Below are positions 53,476 to 64,000 of a stretch of 64,000 bases of DNA, in pieces. The position numbers and the translations under genes were made by a program. Under the pieces are notes generated by a model that worked only from the letters and a program-made list of their open reading frames with translations, searched no databases and was not told where the DNA came from. This stretch comes from Gordionus sp. m RMFG-2023 (lineage: Eukaryota; Nematomorpha; Gordioida; Chordodea; Parachordodidae). Each line of letters begins with the position of its first letter. The stretch's first letter is position 1. The stretch covers positions 20,524,846-20,588,845 of the forward strand of contig NC_088779.1 in NCBI RefSeq assembly GCF_954871325.1, written 5' to 3'.

Positions 53476-54798
53476 CAGAGGTGTTAAAGTATCTAGATCC
53501 TGTATCTAGATATAAATATGTGGTATCTGTATCTAGATAGATTTTTGATTAAAATATCTGTATCTAGATATTATTTTAGACGTATCTGTTATCTGTTTTT
53601 AGATACTTTTCAAGATACATTTTTATTTAACGCTTTTTATATTATAAACAAAAATACTTGAATGCAAAATTTATTTTATTTCATATGAGCATATAATTTA
53701 AATATATATATATTAAAAAATATTAAGGCTACTATAATAAAAAATTATATATATATATACCAGACAAATTTTGATATTACAATGCAACTCAAGAAATCTG
53801 CCTTTTTAATTTTCAATGGAATTAGTTAATTTTATTTTATTATACTAATTTAAAAAATTTATTTTAGATTAATATTAATTTTAATAGTGATAAAGAGGAA
53901 GTAATAATCAATGAAGCATCAACAAGTTCAGACATTGTTTTTATGGCCAATTTATAGAGAATATTCTAAAATAATATCTCAAAATAAAAAAAAACAAATC
54001 TCTGATAGTAAAATGTTTGCCATATCTACAAAAAATACGAAAATTTCAGTTAGGCAACATTGTAAAACATTTAAGGTTATAGAGACTAAATGTTTACAAT
54101 TGTAATTTTCAATTTTAAAAGAAAAAATCAAACACTGTTAATGTAAAAAACAATTAATACAAAGATTAGTGATGAATTATCAAGGTCTTCAACTGATTGC
54201 AAACAAATAACCTGCGAAAAAAATTAATTTATATCCTATTTTTTTCAGTACCCCACAGCAGGAGATACGATTGTTAATAATGATTTAAATTTTGATACTC
54301 AACAAATTTTAAATAATTTTTTCGAAAATGAATGCCCAGATTTTAGTATTTTTAAAGAATATCCTGATATAAAATTGTTATTCATAAAATATAATACCAC
54401 AATCCCTTAAAGTGCCCCGGTAGAAAGGCTTTTTAGTGTAGCTAAAAATGTCTTTACGGATTAACAAGGATGCCTTAATGACCAAAATTTTAAAAATATT
54501 TTATTACAATCTAATAATTATTTATAATCATTTATTCATTTCATATATTATATTAAAATCTAAAAATCATTATTTTAATTTTGATAAATGTGATATCTAG
54601 TCAATAAAGTTTTTAGCTCATTTCATACATTTTCACAATACTATTCTAATTTAGGTTCATGCAAAGCTTATATAAGAGTATTAAAAAATTGTATCTGTAT
54701 CAAGATAACTGTTTAGATGATGTATCTGTATCTAGATAGCTTTTTAGACTATGTATCTTTATCTAGATCCATTTAAAAAGTATCTTTTAACAACTCTG
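53476..54798 (+). mobile_element. 1.32-kb hAT element, CAGAGKTGTTAAA ends, target duplication
   Basis: Left end CAGAGGTGTTAAAGTATC and right end GTATCTTTTAACAACTCTG, flanked by TCATAATT (53,468-53,475) and TCTTAATT (54,799-54,806). Both arms carry multiple TATCTAGAT/ATCTAGATA motifs, probable transposase-binding repeats. Plus-strand remnants at 54,250-54,480 give the C-terminal domain. It is the reference copy for the fragments at 6,780, 7,826 and 8,329. Confidence 0.9.
53911..54480 (+). pseudogene. hAT transposase remnant (N-terminal and hATC pieces)
   Basis: A 64-codon open piece (KQISDSKMFAISTKNTK region) is followed at 54,250-54,470 by NNFFENECPDFSIFKEYP and APVERLFSVAKNVFTD, the hATC motif in the form P-V-E-R-L-F-S. 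Frame breaks and a missing middle make it inactive. Confidence 0.7.
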
Positions 54799-54806
54799 TC
54801 TTAATT

Positions 54807-55440
54807 GCTTTTTAAAATTTATTAATAATTTTTGCAGTTTTTATCAAAGTAATAAATATTATATACCACAAATGTTTTGAATTCATTTTTATTTTTGAAT
54901 GAATAAATCGTTAATGGTTATACAACGTGAGTTTGAAAAAGATAATTATATGTAGATGTTTTGCGTACACGGATGATGAAATACTGCTAAGTGTACTAGG
55001 GCAGAGATAGGTGTAGTGACAGAAAATTAAAAGGAGTTTCACATAGAATAAAACCGTCTTAAACCCGTTCCGATCCCTTTAAGATATTTTTCTAAATTTT
55101 GTTTAAGGGTATTCAGGAGTAGACTAAATGAGGACAAAGCCATTAGTGATTTAATTTATATATTTTCAATTAAAAATTCCGAGCCAGGCTCTGAAAAATA
55201 AAATTTCAGACTGGACGAGGCTGAAGCTTAAAAATTAATAAAAATGCCGAAATAAATTGAATTTACGGTGATCACCCTGAAAAACCCTAAACTATTTTTA
55301 AAAGGGAGTTGGGGGGTTCAAAGGGCTGTGTGATTCACAATCACAGCCCTGGAATAAATAATATTTTCAAAATTCCTATTATTCAAATACATAAATAAAT
55401 TTTTTAAAAACTAATTAAATGAGATATACATAACGTATTA
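54807..55440. other. Downstream of DDX1, no gene recognised
   Basis: AT-rich. Weak GC-rich repeat remains at 55,060-55,350 (CCGAGCCAGGCTCTG, GACTGGACGAGGCTG). Confidence 0.45.
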
Positions 55441-55443
55441 CTT

Positions 55444-55453
55444 TTTATTTATT
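55444..55453 (-). terminator. DDX1 poly(A) signal
   Basis: Overlapping AATAAATAAA on the minus strand, about 75 nt after the DDX1 stop codon. Confidence 0.6.
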
Positions 55454-55527
55454 AAAAAAATTATAAATATAATAAATATGATATTTATATAATTTTGAAT
55501 CAATATAATAAATTAAACGGCATTATT

Positions 55528-55872
55528 TTAAGCTTTGAATCCCTTGGTCAATCTCAAAAAATGATCTTGAGCAATTTTCTCTAATGCTGCCAAAGCCTGA
55601 ATTTTTGGTGCCAATTCCAACATGTGTCCTTCATAACCACTTCCTAATTGATATTTAAAAGTAATAAAAATTTTATATTAGCTCGATTTGAATTTCCGAT
55701 AAAAAAAAATTAAATATATAACAATTTTAAGATAATTTATATAGTTTATACCAATTTCCTTTCTTTTAGCGCCATATATAACTTTACCGTCAAACTCATT
55801 TAAGGGGACTTTAATGTCGGGGTCAATTTGTTGTATGGTAATTCCCAAATGTTCCTCAATATCGGCTAAATA
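55528..55872 (-). CDS. DDX1: DDX1 last two exons (C-terminal tail)
   Basis: Exons 55,872-55,752 and 55,643-55,528, separated by a 108-nt intron. They encode [37 protein letters not shown] and [16 protein letters not shown]. The acceptor at 55,873-55,874 was chosen because it fits phase 0 from the exon ending at 58,783; the open frame further upstream to 55,968 is read-through into the intron, not a separate gene start. Confidence 0.9.
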
Positions 55873-58800
55873 CTTTAAATTTTTTAAAATAATTTTGAAT
55901 ACTAAACATAGATGCGATTTGGCAGAAATATTAAATAGATAAGTATTGGCCCTGTTTAAATAAGACATTTTAGTGATTTTACAGCTAACTTATGTTGTCT
56001 ATGATGCTATAGTAAATTAAATTCTTTATTTTCGTTTTATAATAAAGTTTGTATTGAAGAAAGATTATATTTTCTTTAATATATATTATAACGAAGTTCT
56101 ACCCTAAAAAGAAAGTGGCTGTGGTTACAAATAAGTGGTCTATTTATAAGTTTTTGATATAAAATCATTTGAATAACAAAAATAATCGTAAATTGTTAAA
56201 AAATATAAACTAAAAAGTATAAATAAATGTAAAAGGTTAGAGAAATAAATTACAATGAAAGTAAAAGGTTTACAGGTAAATGTAATTTAATAAGTTAAAT
56301 AAGTGTATATGTTATAACTTATATTATAAGGTTTAATATGTTGGCATAATCCCCAACAATTATTATTATAAAAAATTTCTTATGTAATGTAGAATTCTGC
56401 AAGGCGGTCTCATGTCCCGCAACATAAATAATATTGGCCCCACCAAAAATTATTATTATTCTATTCCACTAGATTAAATTAGTCACATCGTTTGGTGAAT
56501 AAAATATATTAGACTGGCGAAGGAATCATGAAAAGAATTATCAAAACTTAAGCATATTGGCCAAAAAAATTATAAAATAATTTATTTTTTTGAGATATAT
56601 TTCGCAATTTTGTTTATACTATAAATTCAAGATGGTCCTCAACCTGAACGTTTTTTTTAAAGAATAATTAAAACCTCCAGTATTTTTGGATCAGCAAAAA
56701 AATCATTTTAAAAATTAGCAAAAAAATCATTTTAAAAGTTAAATAAGTTTTTAGTGATAAAAATTAAGTTGATACTCAGCTGTCAATTTTTGACAACCAC
56801 TTGGACGGTTAAGAGATCAGATTAAAAGGTTAGAGATATGGTTTGATTCAACTGCACAGACCTTTAGTCTCGGGATGTACTTTCTCTTAATTTTTATTAT
56901 GCCTTTGATAATATAATCACCTACAACTATAAGTTGCAAGACACATTCCTCTTCTGGTAACCTTCACATTTTTCATTATACATCAATCATTTCTCCTCAC
57001 CAAAAAATAATCCATCACACTCCCTACGCCACAAATTCACATGTCCCCAACTTCCTAGATCTTTTTAAAATAAAGTGTTAAACACAACCATTTCCAATGT
57101 ATCACCAAATTCTAATATTCTCTCACCTTCAATATTTTTCATACCAAAACTAAATTCTCCATAGATTTTCTCTTGCTCCAACTTGACCATTATGTTGCCG
57201 TCTTGCATAATGGCGTTCTCTAGAAGTATTCTGATGTCAATTCTGTTAATTTATCCCAAAATACATCTTTGTTTTTTAACATTACCAACTGGGACGGGGG
57301 CACATTAATCACGTTGAATATTCTTTTACCTATGATCATTTTGCCAATATACGATTATTCACTCTTATCATATTCAGGACTCTGTCTATTTTTTCCGCAA
57401 CAAAGATACAAACCCTAAAAACCATCATTAGACTGCCAAAAGATCTCGATTTTGCATTTGTTTACCAATCATTCTTGACATTTTTCTTTTCATCCAGTCT
57501 ATTATATGCAATATACGTTTACCTTCCGTCTGCATAATACCTCAAAAACTTTGCCCACTCTTCCTCTAATACTCCCAGCATTCTACGTAGAACCCTTACA
57601 CTCTCACTATCAGATAGGTTTAACCTAAGTGTCAGGCCGTTTATGACTGCCCCTTTCAATGATTGTAGGTAAACTGTATTCTCCATCTTTTTATATTGTA
57701 GGCAAATGAGTGCACCCTCTGGGCACTTCGTATTGCACCCCATCCATATTTTGTTGTATCGTACACAGAAGTTAATGTAACATATTTTTAAGTTCGTATG
57801 CCCTTCCTAATATCAATCTTTTTGGTATTTATTACACGCCAAAGACTATGATCGTATTATATGCTAGATAATAGGAAACTCTTTAAACCTTCACAAGATT
57901 TCTGAAGACGTTGCCACTAACCTTGAAGAATAATTAATAATTATATTTCATTTAATCTAATAGTATATGGTTTCTTCAATATATAGTGGATATATGACGC
58001 GAAGAATAATATAAATAAAGAAACGAAAAAACTTTGAAATAGAATTTTTATACACACATTCACATTCATTCTTATTGCGAATTCAATTTTTTTTTTAGTT
58101 TTTATTAGGAGGTTATAATTTACTTTATTTATTAACAGAAAAAAAAATCATTCAAATAATAAAATAGGAGTAAATTTGTCCCTTTTTCATATTTATTATA
58201 TATCTAAAAAAAATATATTAATATAAAATGATACTTACGTATAAATAAAAATCTTTTAAAAATCAATAACTAAAAATGTTAATTTAAATATGTGAACATA
58301 AGAGGAAAATATCTACACTTAATTATGTATGGAACAGATATATCATGGTTACCTAAAACTATGATATTAAAATAAAATAATATAAAAATATTTGATATAG
58401 AATAGTTCGAGATATATTAATGTTTTAAAATAGATTAATGATTCAACATGAAATAATTTCAATCTTTTAATGAAAAAATAATATGAAAAAACATATAAAG
58501 CAAAATAATCCGCAAGGTAGGGTTTATTTTTTTAATATTATAATATAAAATAATATTCAAAACGAATAAATTTTGGGTCATTTTGACAAGTAGACATTTC
58601 ATAGTGATTAAAATTTATATTCTCATATAAAAAATCTCAAAATTGAGATAATTATTATAAGGAATTATTTTATTAGTACTTTCATTTAAATAATATGCTT
58701 ATTTAACTAATAATACAATATTATACCCATGATAATATCCTTCTTATTCAAAAATGCTTAATAAATATCAAATAATTTTAACCTGAGGCTCGTTATACCA

Positions 58801-61800
58801 AATAGTGCATCCTCCTTCAGTGATTAAATTTGTTTTAAAGCAATTTTTGCCACGGTTGGGACATTTATGGTACCAAACCTTTTCGGGAACGGCAGAGACT
58901 AATGATATCGCAAGACCCATTCTTTTGGAAAAATGTTGAGTTTTAAATTACTACTTATGTTTATGATATTTTTTTTGACAGAAATTTATGAAAGATTATA
59001 TAAATCCTAAAATAAAACATACAAAATTAAAAGGAACTAGATTAGATTAGAAAATTATCAAATTTTACTACTTCTATATTCATAAGAGCTCTTTAGAAAT
59101 CAAAAAAAAATAATTTTGTCTATATTTTATATCAAATATCAAAGAAAAACTGGGTAAACATAACAAATAAATGTGTTTGAAGAGAATTTAATATTTTGTT
59201 TAAAAATGGGGCGTTTCTGTCTAAATCATATTGTATGAACCTTTATTTCAATATTTTTGCCCAGTTACTTTTTTATCAAATGCATAAAACTCATTTAGTC
59301 CTCTCAGAATCAAAAAAATAATCCTGAAGCTATAAAAAAAGCTCATATAAATACCTAGTGACAAGGCCGAAAATGACGATGACGATGCATTAATATTTAT
59401 ATTTAAAGAGTGATTTCTGGAAAATTGACCCCCCCCCACCCCCCAAATAATTTTTTTTGAACATTATAATATGACTTGCATTTATATGTTTTGTCAGAAG
59501 TATGAACATGCATGTGACTAAAAATAGGTTAAAAAATATGAATATCTTGCAGAAAAAACTTTTACTTAATTATTTTTCAATGTATTACATATTTTATTTT
59601 TCGGATAAGAAGAATTAAATTAAAATAAATTAGGGGCTAATTTTACATATATCTTAGAGTAAATTTTGTAAGTTAAAGATATTATTTATGCCAAAATACT
59701 TATCAACCCTCCCAACCCTTCCTATCCTATGAAGGTAATTCGATTTCTCGTCTGGCAACGTAACGTTAATGGTGTAAGGCAGGCCGGTGATGTCTATGCC
59801 TCTGGCTGCAACATCAGTGCAAATCAGAAATTTTACTTGGCCTTGCTTAAAACTTTCTAAGTTAGCGCGACGTTCTTGCGGGTTACGGTCACTATGAAGA
59901 CAGGCACATGAATAAGGGTTGTTTTTGGCGTGGGTTCCTTAAGATGACATTAAATGATTAATTTAAATATCTATTTCATGATTTAAAAAAAAGAAAAGTA
60001 AGAAGGTTAAATCTTTTTAGATTTAAAAAAATCCAATCAATTCGGAGATTAAAAATTTTATAATTAGAGAAAGTATCGTAATACGCTGTAAAGTATTGAG
60101 AATGCACAAGGAGAAATTAAAATATGTAAATATAAATTAAATAAGGAAAAGATCAAATAATATTTTAATTGGGTAGATAAAATACCTCCACCCATTTTCA
60201 TTATATAGTTTTCGAGATTATCGCAATCTAATTTGGTCCTACAAAATATGATGCACTTATCCATCTTGTGTTCGTTTATAGCTCTAAGAGTGTATTCGGC
60301 CTTCAAAATTTTGACAGCTTCTGAAAAACTTTCTAAATGATTAAACAATAAAATCATTAAAACGAATAACTTAAATATATCTAAGATAAATCCCCTATAT
60401 TAAATATTTTTATTGCATTATAAAAGAAACAAAAAAAATGGTTTCTGTTCTGGGTGCAGAATATATAATATTTTCTAATTTAAAAAAACAAAATAATATT
60501 TGTACTAACATTAATTTCTTAGCCTTATTTAGAAATAAGGCTAAAAAAAATTAAAACTATATTACCCTTATTGTTAAAGTTTGGTCCGATAGTATCTTTA
60601 GAGTGTACGCCGTCAGTTTTGATTGGATTTTTCAACCTCTCCCATAATTTATCGCGTCTTGGGTCAACCATGACAACCTGTATTTCGATTTAAAAATTAA
60701 AAATAAATCAATAAATTATTGGGGGAAAAAATAATAATTAACAGTGTCTATGATATTTAAATTTAAATGGTAATAAAATAATCAAAACTATATTTTTTTC
60801 GAAATAACTTAAATATAAAATAAGAATTTATAGAAATTAAATTGACATCAGGTATTAATTACCACGTGATGAACAGTCTCAGGTATGCTGTCCTGTCCTT
60901 TTAAATCTACCCAAATAGGGAAAGTCATAACACTTTCGGCCATCTTCTTTACATCAAAATCTCTTAAGGTGGCAGAGCATACAACTACCTGTAATCTAAC
61001 TCCTTTTGCGTTGGTATTTCTCCCCAATATATCTCGTAATTTATTGATGAGTTGTAAATGACCGGCTTTTAAAAGAGCATCAGCTTCGTCCAGGACGAAA
61101 AAACGCGTACTTTCAAGATTTAGAGTAGAAGAGGTAAATACCAGGTCTTCGAGTCTACCAGGGGTGGAGACTACTATATGAATAGTGTTAGAAGTGAGAG
61201 CGGTGATTTGAGAACGGCTGTCTGAACCGCCAACAACTAATAAGGCGCTTTAAGATAATGAAATTTTGAAAAGTATATATTTTTTAAAAAAAATGTTATA
61301 ATAGTAAATTTAATTTAACCCTTTCCAGCAAAAAAAAATATGTTGATAATTTTTGCTTTTGTTATAGTAAAAAGTTTTATTTTTATCTATAAATAAATAA
61401 TATATTTTAAATTTTTCAAAAAATAAGTGGTATCACAAGGACAGCTATATCAGAAGGCATAGAAATTTTTAAATAAGATTGGATGAAGGGAAGCATTGCA
61501 TTCATCGCACCTCCATCTTATAAAATCTGTTTTAATCATCAAGATTAATAATTTTATAGCTTTAAAAACATAAAATCTTATTTTATTAATTAACATTGGT
61601 AAATTTAAATATAACAAAAGCCATATTTGATTAACTCCGTTTCAAATATAAATTTTTAACTTGTGTAGTAAATTAGAAAGATTAAAAATATATTTGATTT
61701 TAATATTTTGGTAGTTTTAATAAAGATTATTTAAGTATTAAGTCTAAATTTGATATTTTTTTAAGAGGTTTCCAATTCATTGCCTAAAAAAGTTAATAAG

Positions 61801-63668
61801 AAGTGATAGCTAAGAGTTCATCCGAAGATAGATGAATATGCGAATGTTAAAAGCGAGAAAAGTAGTTTTAATAAACTTTTGAAAATGGTAAATAAAAAAA
61901 GGATGCTAAAACATGACAAATAAAGCACAAATGAGAATACAGTTTAGGCGAAAACAACAAAAACTTCTTGCATAAATGTCATATTTAAAGGATATAAAGA
62001 GTCAAATAGTGTTGATAGATGGCTCCATTTTTGTAGATTAAGAACCGGCTTAGCGGAATGTGTTTTTCGCTCTAAGACCTCAACTTCGAGGTGATGGCCC
62101 AAAGTATGGCTCTAACCTTAAGGAAAGTCAAAAAAATTAACTCTTACTAAAACAGATGATTTTTTAGACACGTGCAAGGTAGAGCCGATTTTTCTACACT
62201 ACTTTTAAGTGTTAATAATATAAATATAAATAAAGTAATCATTTAAAAAAATTTCGGGACAGGCCCGGACCCAAAAAATAAAAATTCTAGGCGAGGCTGG
62301 GAATTTATAAAAATTGAGCAGGGTTTTACCCCTTTACAGATACCATATCATGTTAAGTTATAAAAAAATAATCCCCATACCCCCCCCCCCCCCGAATATA
62401 AATGTCATTATATATTACCCAATTTAAAATTTTTTAAATAATGACTGTATTGAAAATTTTCAAAAACAAAATTTATTAAAAAAGTGTGAACCAAATTTTT
62501 TTTAAAATTAACATGGCCAAAGACTTCAGCGAGCTATAAGCTTACCTGTGAAACGTAGGGGGGGGGGTACTATAAAAGTTCCATCCATATGAAATCCTGG
62601 TTATGCCTAAGCTGAATGTTTATAAAATATTTAACGGATAATGTTTTCTATTTTGTGCTAATTTAATATTATGTAAATCGAAGGATTTCGTTAAAAAAAT
62701 ATATAAATTACTTTATAGCGGGATCCTTCATATGTTTGCTAAAAGTAGTAATGACTTTGTATGTTTGTTCAGCTAATTCCCTCGATGGTTCGATAATCAA
62801 AGCTAGAGGCCCTGAAGGTTTTTTGCCACTCAGATTAACAGAGTTCAAAGCTATCATATAGAATTTATAGAAATTAAATTTAAATTGATTTACAATAGTG
62901 AAACTATAAAAATTAATTATGAAATAAAGGATTTTATTATTAATTGGAGTTTAATGTTTCATCGTATAAAATTACTTAAATTTAAATTATAAAAAATTTT
63001 TCTAAAAAATCAACTTATATTAAATTCAGGGTTCTGACCACTGGTCCGAGATACCATAATTTTTAAAAATGAGCTTTGCCAGGCATACAAAACCCTAAGC
63101 AAAGATCCGACATTTTTCAGAAAGTGCAAGTGTAATATGCATTATAATATTCAATTCAAATATAATTTATTTTATCATAACAATAAATAGCGAATTTGTA
63201 CAAATAAACATGTTAAATCATAAAAATTAATAAGAAAATTACATTTTGAGATAAAATCATTAATAAAAATATTTTCCTTAGGTCTAGATCGATGATCAAA
63301 TGGCATAATTTTTATATCAATTAGTATATTTTATTTAAATCATTCCTTTTTATTTACAGAAAAATTCGAACCCGGCTTGGTCCGAGAAAAATGTCAAGAA
63401 CTTGGGTCTGGGTTTGATCCAGGACTCTGTAGAGCTCAAAAATTCACTGACAAAAAATTAGTAAAAATACCATTAATCGTTGATTCATCTACAATAACTT
63501 CTTTAGGTGCATTGCATAATGGAGTATACTCTTCCTTGGTAGGTAAATGACTTAAAGGTTGCTTGCCAAAATTTACTTTAACTCCTGAATTTTTGAGACA
63601 AATGGAAGGGTAGAGGGGCGTCTCCTTTAAATAATCGGGTATTTTATAAGCCATACCAAAATCTTTAC
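55528..63668 (-). CDS. DDX1: DDX1, DEAD-box RNA helicase (3' nine exons; 5' end outside window)
   Basis: Nine exons join in phase to 530 residues plus stop: 63,668-63,471; 62,850-62,712; 61,247-60,863; 60,677-60,566; 60,332-60,186; 59,937-59,700; 58,921-58,783; 55,872-55,752; 55,643-55,528. They align from about residue 209 of the 740-residue human protein to its end. Visible in order: the end of the SPRY insert ([14 protein letters not shown]), motif Ia [12 protein letters not shown], Ib [28 protein letters not shown], then [14 protein letters not shown], motif [12 protein letters not shown] and [10 protein letters not shown]. The C-terminal tail ([19 protein letters not shown] then EFDGKVIYG) is specific to DDX1. 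DDX1 unwinds RNA and takes part in RNA processing, tRNA splicing and ligation, and DNA repair. The Q motif, Walker A and most of the SPRY domain must lie right of 64,000. All helicase motifs present look intact. Confidence 0.94.
55970..56860. other. DDX1 intron, nothing recognised
   Basis: AT-rich non-coding DNA. TTAGCAAAAAAATCATTTTA is present twice near 56,688-56,735. Confidence 0.5.
56870..57770 (-). mobile_element. LINE fragment (endonuclease region) in DDX1 intron
   Basis: On the minus strand an open 74-codon piece (57,743-57,519, [20 protein letters not shown] and [15 protein letters not shown]) is followed by frame-broken pieces. These resemble an apurinic endonuclease domain of RTE/CR1-type LINEs: [11 protein letters not shown] near 57,320, VFWDKLTEL, and a region near 57,000-56,940 like the Y-x-S-G-G...D-Y-x-x-x-R-R motif. 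Base composition is less AT-rich than its surroundings, suggesting a fairly recent arrival. No reverse transcriptase is present, so it is a truncated dead copy. Assignment of the first 74-codon piece to the LINE is by position only. Confidence 0.5.
57771..58782. other. DDX1 intron, nothing recognised
   Basis: Very AT-rich, no repeats of note. Confidence 0.5.
58783..58921 (-). CDS. DDX1: DDX1 exon with the zinc-like Cys cluster
   Basis: Encodes [29 protein letters not shown] and [12 protein letters not shown], matching the segment after motif VI that is particular to DDX1. Boundaries GT at 58,782-58,781 and AG before 58,921. Confidence 0.92.
58922..59699. other. DDX1 intron with poly-C run
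   Basis: Nothing coding. A C-run with one A interruption lies at 59,429-59,444. Confidence 0.5.
59700..59937 (-). CDS. DDX1: DDX1 exon, helicase motifs V and VI
   Basis: Encodes [39 protein letters not shown] and [13 protein letters not shown]. These are the second RecA domain's ATP and RNA contacts. Confidence 0.94.
60186..60332 (-). CDS. DDX1: DDX1 exon, helicase motif IV region
   Basis: Encodes [36 protein letters not shown] and YIMKMGGG. The upstream MILLFN read-through belongs to the intron. Confidence 0.92.
60566..60677 (-). CDS. DDX1: DDX1 exon between RecA domains
   Basis: Encodes [20 protein letters not shown] and [15 protein letters not shown], the DDX1-type linker between the two helicase domains. 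Confidence 0.9.
60863..61247 (-). CDS. DDX1: DDX1 exon, DEAD box and motif III
   Basis: Encodes [60 protein letters not shown] and [20 protein letters not shown]. The DEAD and SAT motifs that couple ATP hydrolysis to unwinding are complete. Confidence 0.95.
61248..62711. other. DDX1 intron with GC-rich repeat and homopolymer runs
   Basis: GACAGGCCCGGACCC and GGCGAGGCTGGG (62,258-62,320) are a decayed GC-rich hAT-type repeat. A run of 15 C is at about 62,380-62,394 and a run of 9 G near 62,558. No coding signal. Confidence 0.55.
62712..62850 (-). CDS. DDX1: DDX1 exon, motif Ia
   Basis: Encodes [20 protein letters not shown] then [15 protein letters not shown], the first RecA domain after the SPRY insert. 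Confidence 0.93.
63471..63668 (-). CDS. DDX1: DDX1 exon, end of SPRY insert
   Basis: Encodes [37 protein letters not shown] and [12 protein letters not shown]. The SPRY domain interrupts the first helicase domain in DDX1 only. The preceding intron has a (TA)n tract right next to the acceptor; the Tyr-Ile run there is intron read-through. Confidence 0.9.
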
Positions 63669-63675
63669 CTTGGTG

Positions 63676-63679
<4 letters not shown>

Positions 63680-63711
<32 letters not shown>
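63680..63711. repeat. (TA)n microsatellite
   Basis: About sixteen TA units directly upstream (minus strand) of the DDX1 exon acceptor. Confidence 0.9.
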
Positions 63712-63766
63712 TTTAAATATAGCTAACATCTATGCTTAACATTATTAGTTTGTTTCAAATAATCGA

Positions 63767-64000
63767 CTTGCAGAGGTACTTATTGCACAGTCCGCCGCGG
63801 ATTTTATTTGTTTTTCATTTTCAAGCTTTGTAAATAAATATATAAGGGATTTTCCAATATTTCCCATCTGATGTAAATGATAAAAAATTCGGCTTAGACT
63901 AAGTTTATTATTTTAATAGAACTACCCGGGCCAGGCTTTGATCTGGGCCTCAGCTTTAAATTAAGCCTTTTTCTATAAAAAAAGGGGGCTAAATATTTAT
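63767..64000. mobile_element. Left end of a GC-rich hAT-type element, runs off window
   Basis: TTGCAGAGGTACTTATTGCA then CAGTCCGCCGCGG matches the left end of the hAT at 35,754. GC-rich CCCGGGCCAGGC patches follow to the window edge. Confidence 0.5.

Noticed and set aside
55678-55968. Separate small gene starting [12 protein letters not shown]
   Set aside because: Its 3' part matches the DDX1 C-terminal tail and splices in phase to the exon ending at 58,783; the N-terminal part is intron read-through.
57519-57743. 74-codon open frame as a host gene
   Set aside because: It lies in a DDX1 intron directly before a decayed LINE endonuclease region on the same strand; a LINE origin is more likely.
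63669-63729. Tyr-Ile repeat N-terminus on the DDX1 exon
   Set aside because: It is translation of the (TA)n microsatellite in the intron before the acceptor at 63,669-63,670.

Overview
The window is strongly AT-rich eukaryotic nuclear DNA. It carries three recognisable animal genes with spliced exons in a dense bed of DNA transposons. The gephyrin gene has its MogA-type domain before its MoeA-type domain, which is the animal order. With a DDX1-type helicase and a secreted carbonic-anhydrase-like gene, this points to an invertebrate metazoan. Introns of about 40 nt beside introns of several kilobases (tiny at the 5' end of gephyrin, huge later) recall flatworms and some other small invertebrates, but the sequence does not settle the phylum.

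Layout. 1-2.6 kb: a Mutator-like (MULE) transposon on the minus strand carrying an OTU-type cysteine protease domain and a DDE transposase. 2.76-15.1 kb: transposon territory without host genes. It includes a 2.8-kb hAT-like element with a perfect 8-bp target duplication, a five-layer nest of elements (7.8-11.4 kb), decayed hAT transposase, and a 1.67-kb hAT-type element with a perfect target duplication. 15.1-18.3 kb: nothing recognised. 18,339-38,240 (+): gephyrin, eight exons that join in frame to 660 codons. Its four large introns hold two old Ty3/gypsy-like fossils in opposite orientations, several hAT-type MITEs, a terminal-inverted-repeat element with a small spliced BESS-like ORF, and a G-rich degenerate repeat. 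38,443-39,525 (-): a four-exon secreted alpha-carbonic-anhydrase-related protein in which all three zinc-binding histidines are replaced; it is tail to tail with gephyrin, 202 bp apart. 39.5-55.4 kb: no host gene recognised, with four or more hAT-type elements (two with clean ends), MITEs and G/C homopolymer runs. 55,528-63,668 (-): the last nine exons of DDX1 (530 residues). Its 5' exons lie beyond the right edge of the window.

How the genes relate. Gephyrin performs the last steps of molybdenum cofactor synthesis (and receptor clustering in some animals). DDX1 is a DEAD-box RNA helicase of RNA processing and tRNA ligation. The carbonic-anhydrase-like protein is probably an extracellular, non-catalytic binding protein. 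Nothing shows a shared pathway; the neighbourhood is ordinary gene spacing inflated by transposons. The most notable points are the OTU-bearing MULE, the nested transposon stack with a hAT-like core inside about 480-bp inverted repeats, the catalytically dead carbonic anhydrase homologue, and an Asn-rich insertion in the gephyrin MoeA domain.
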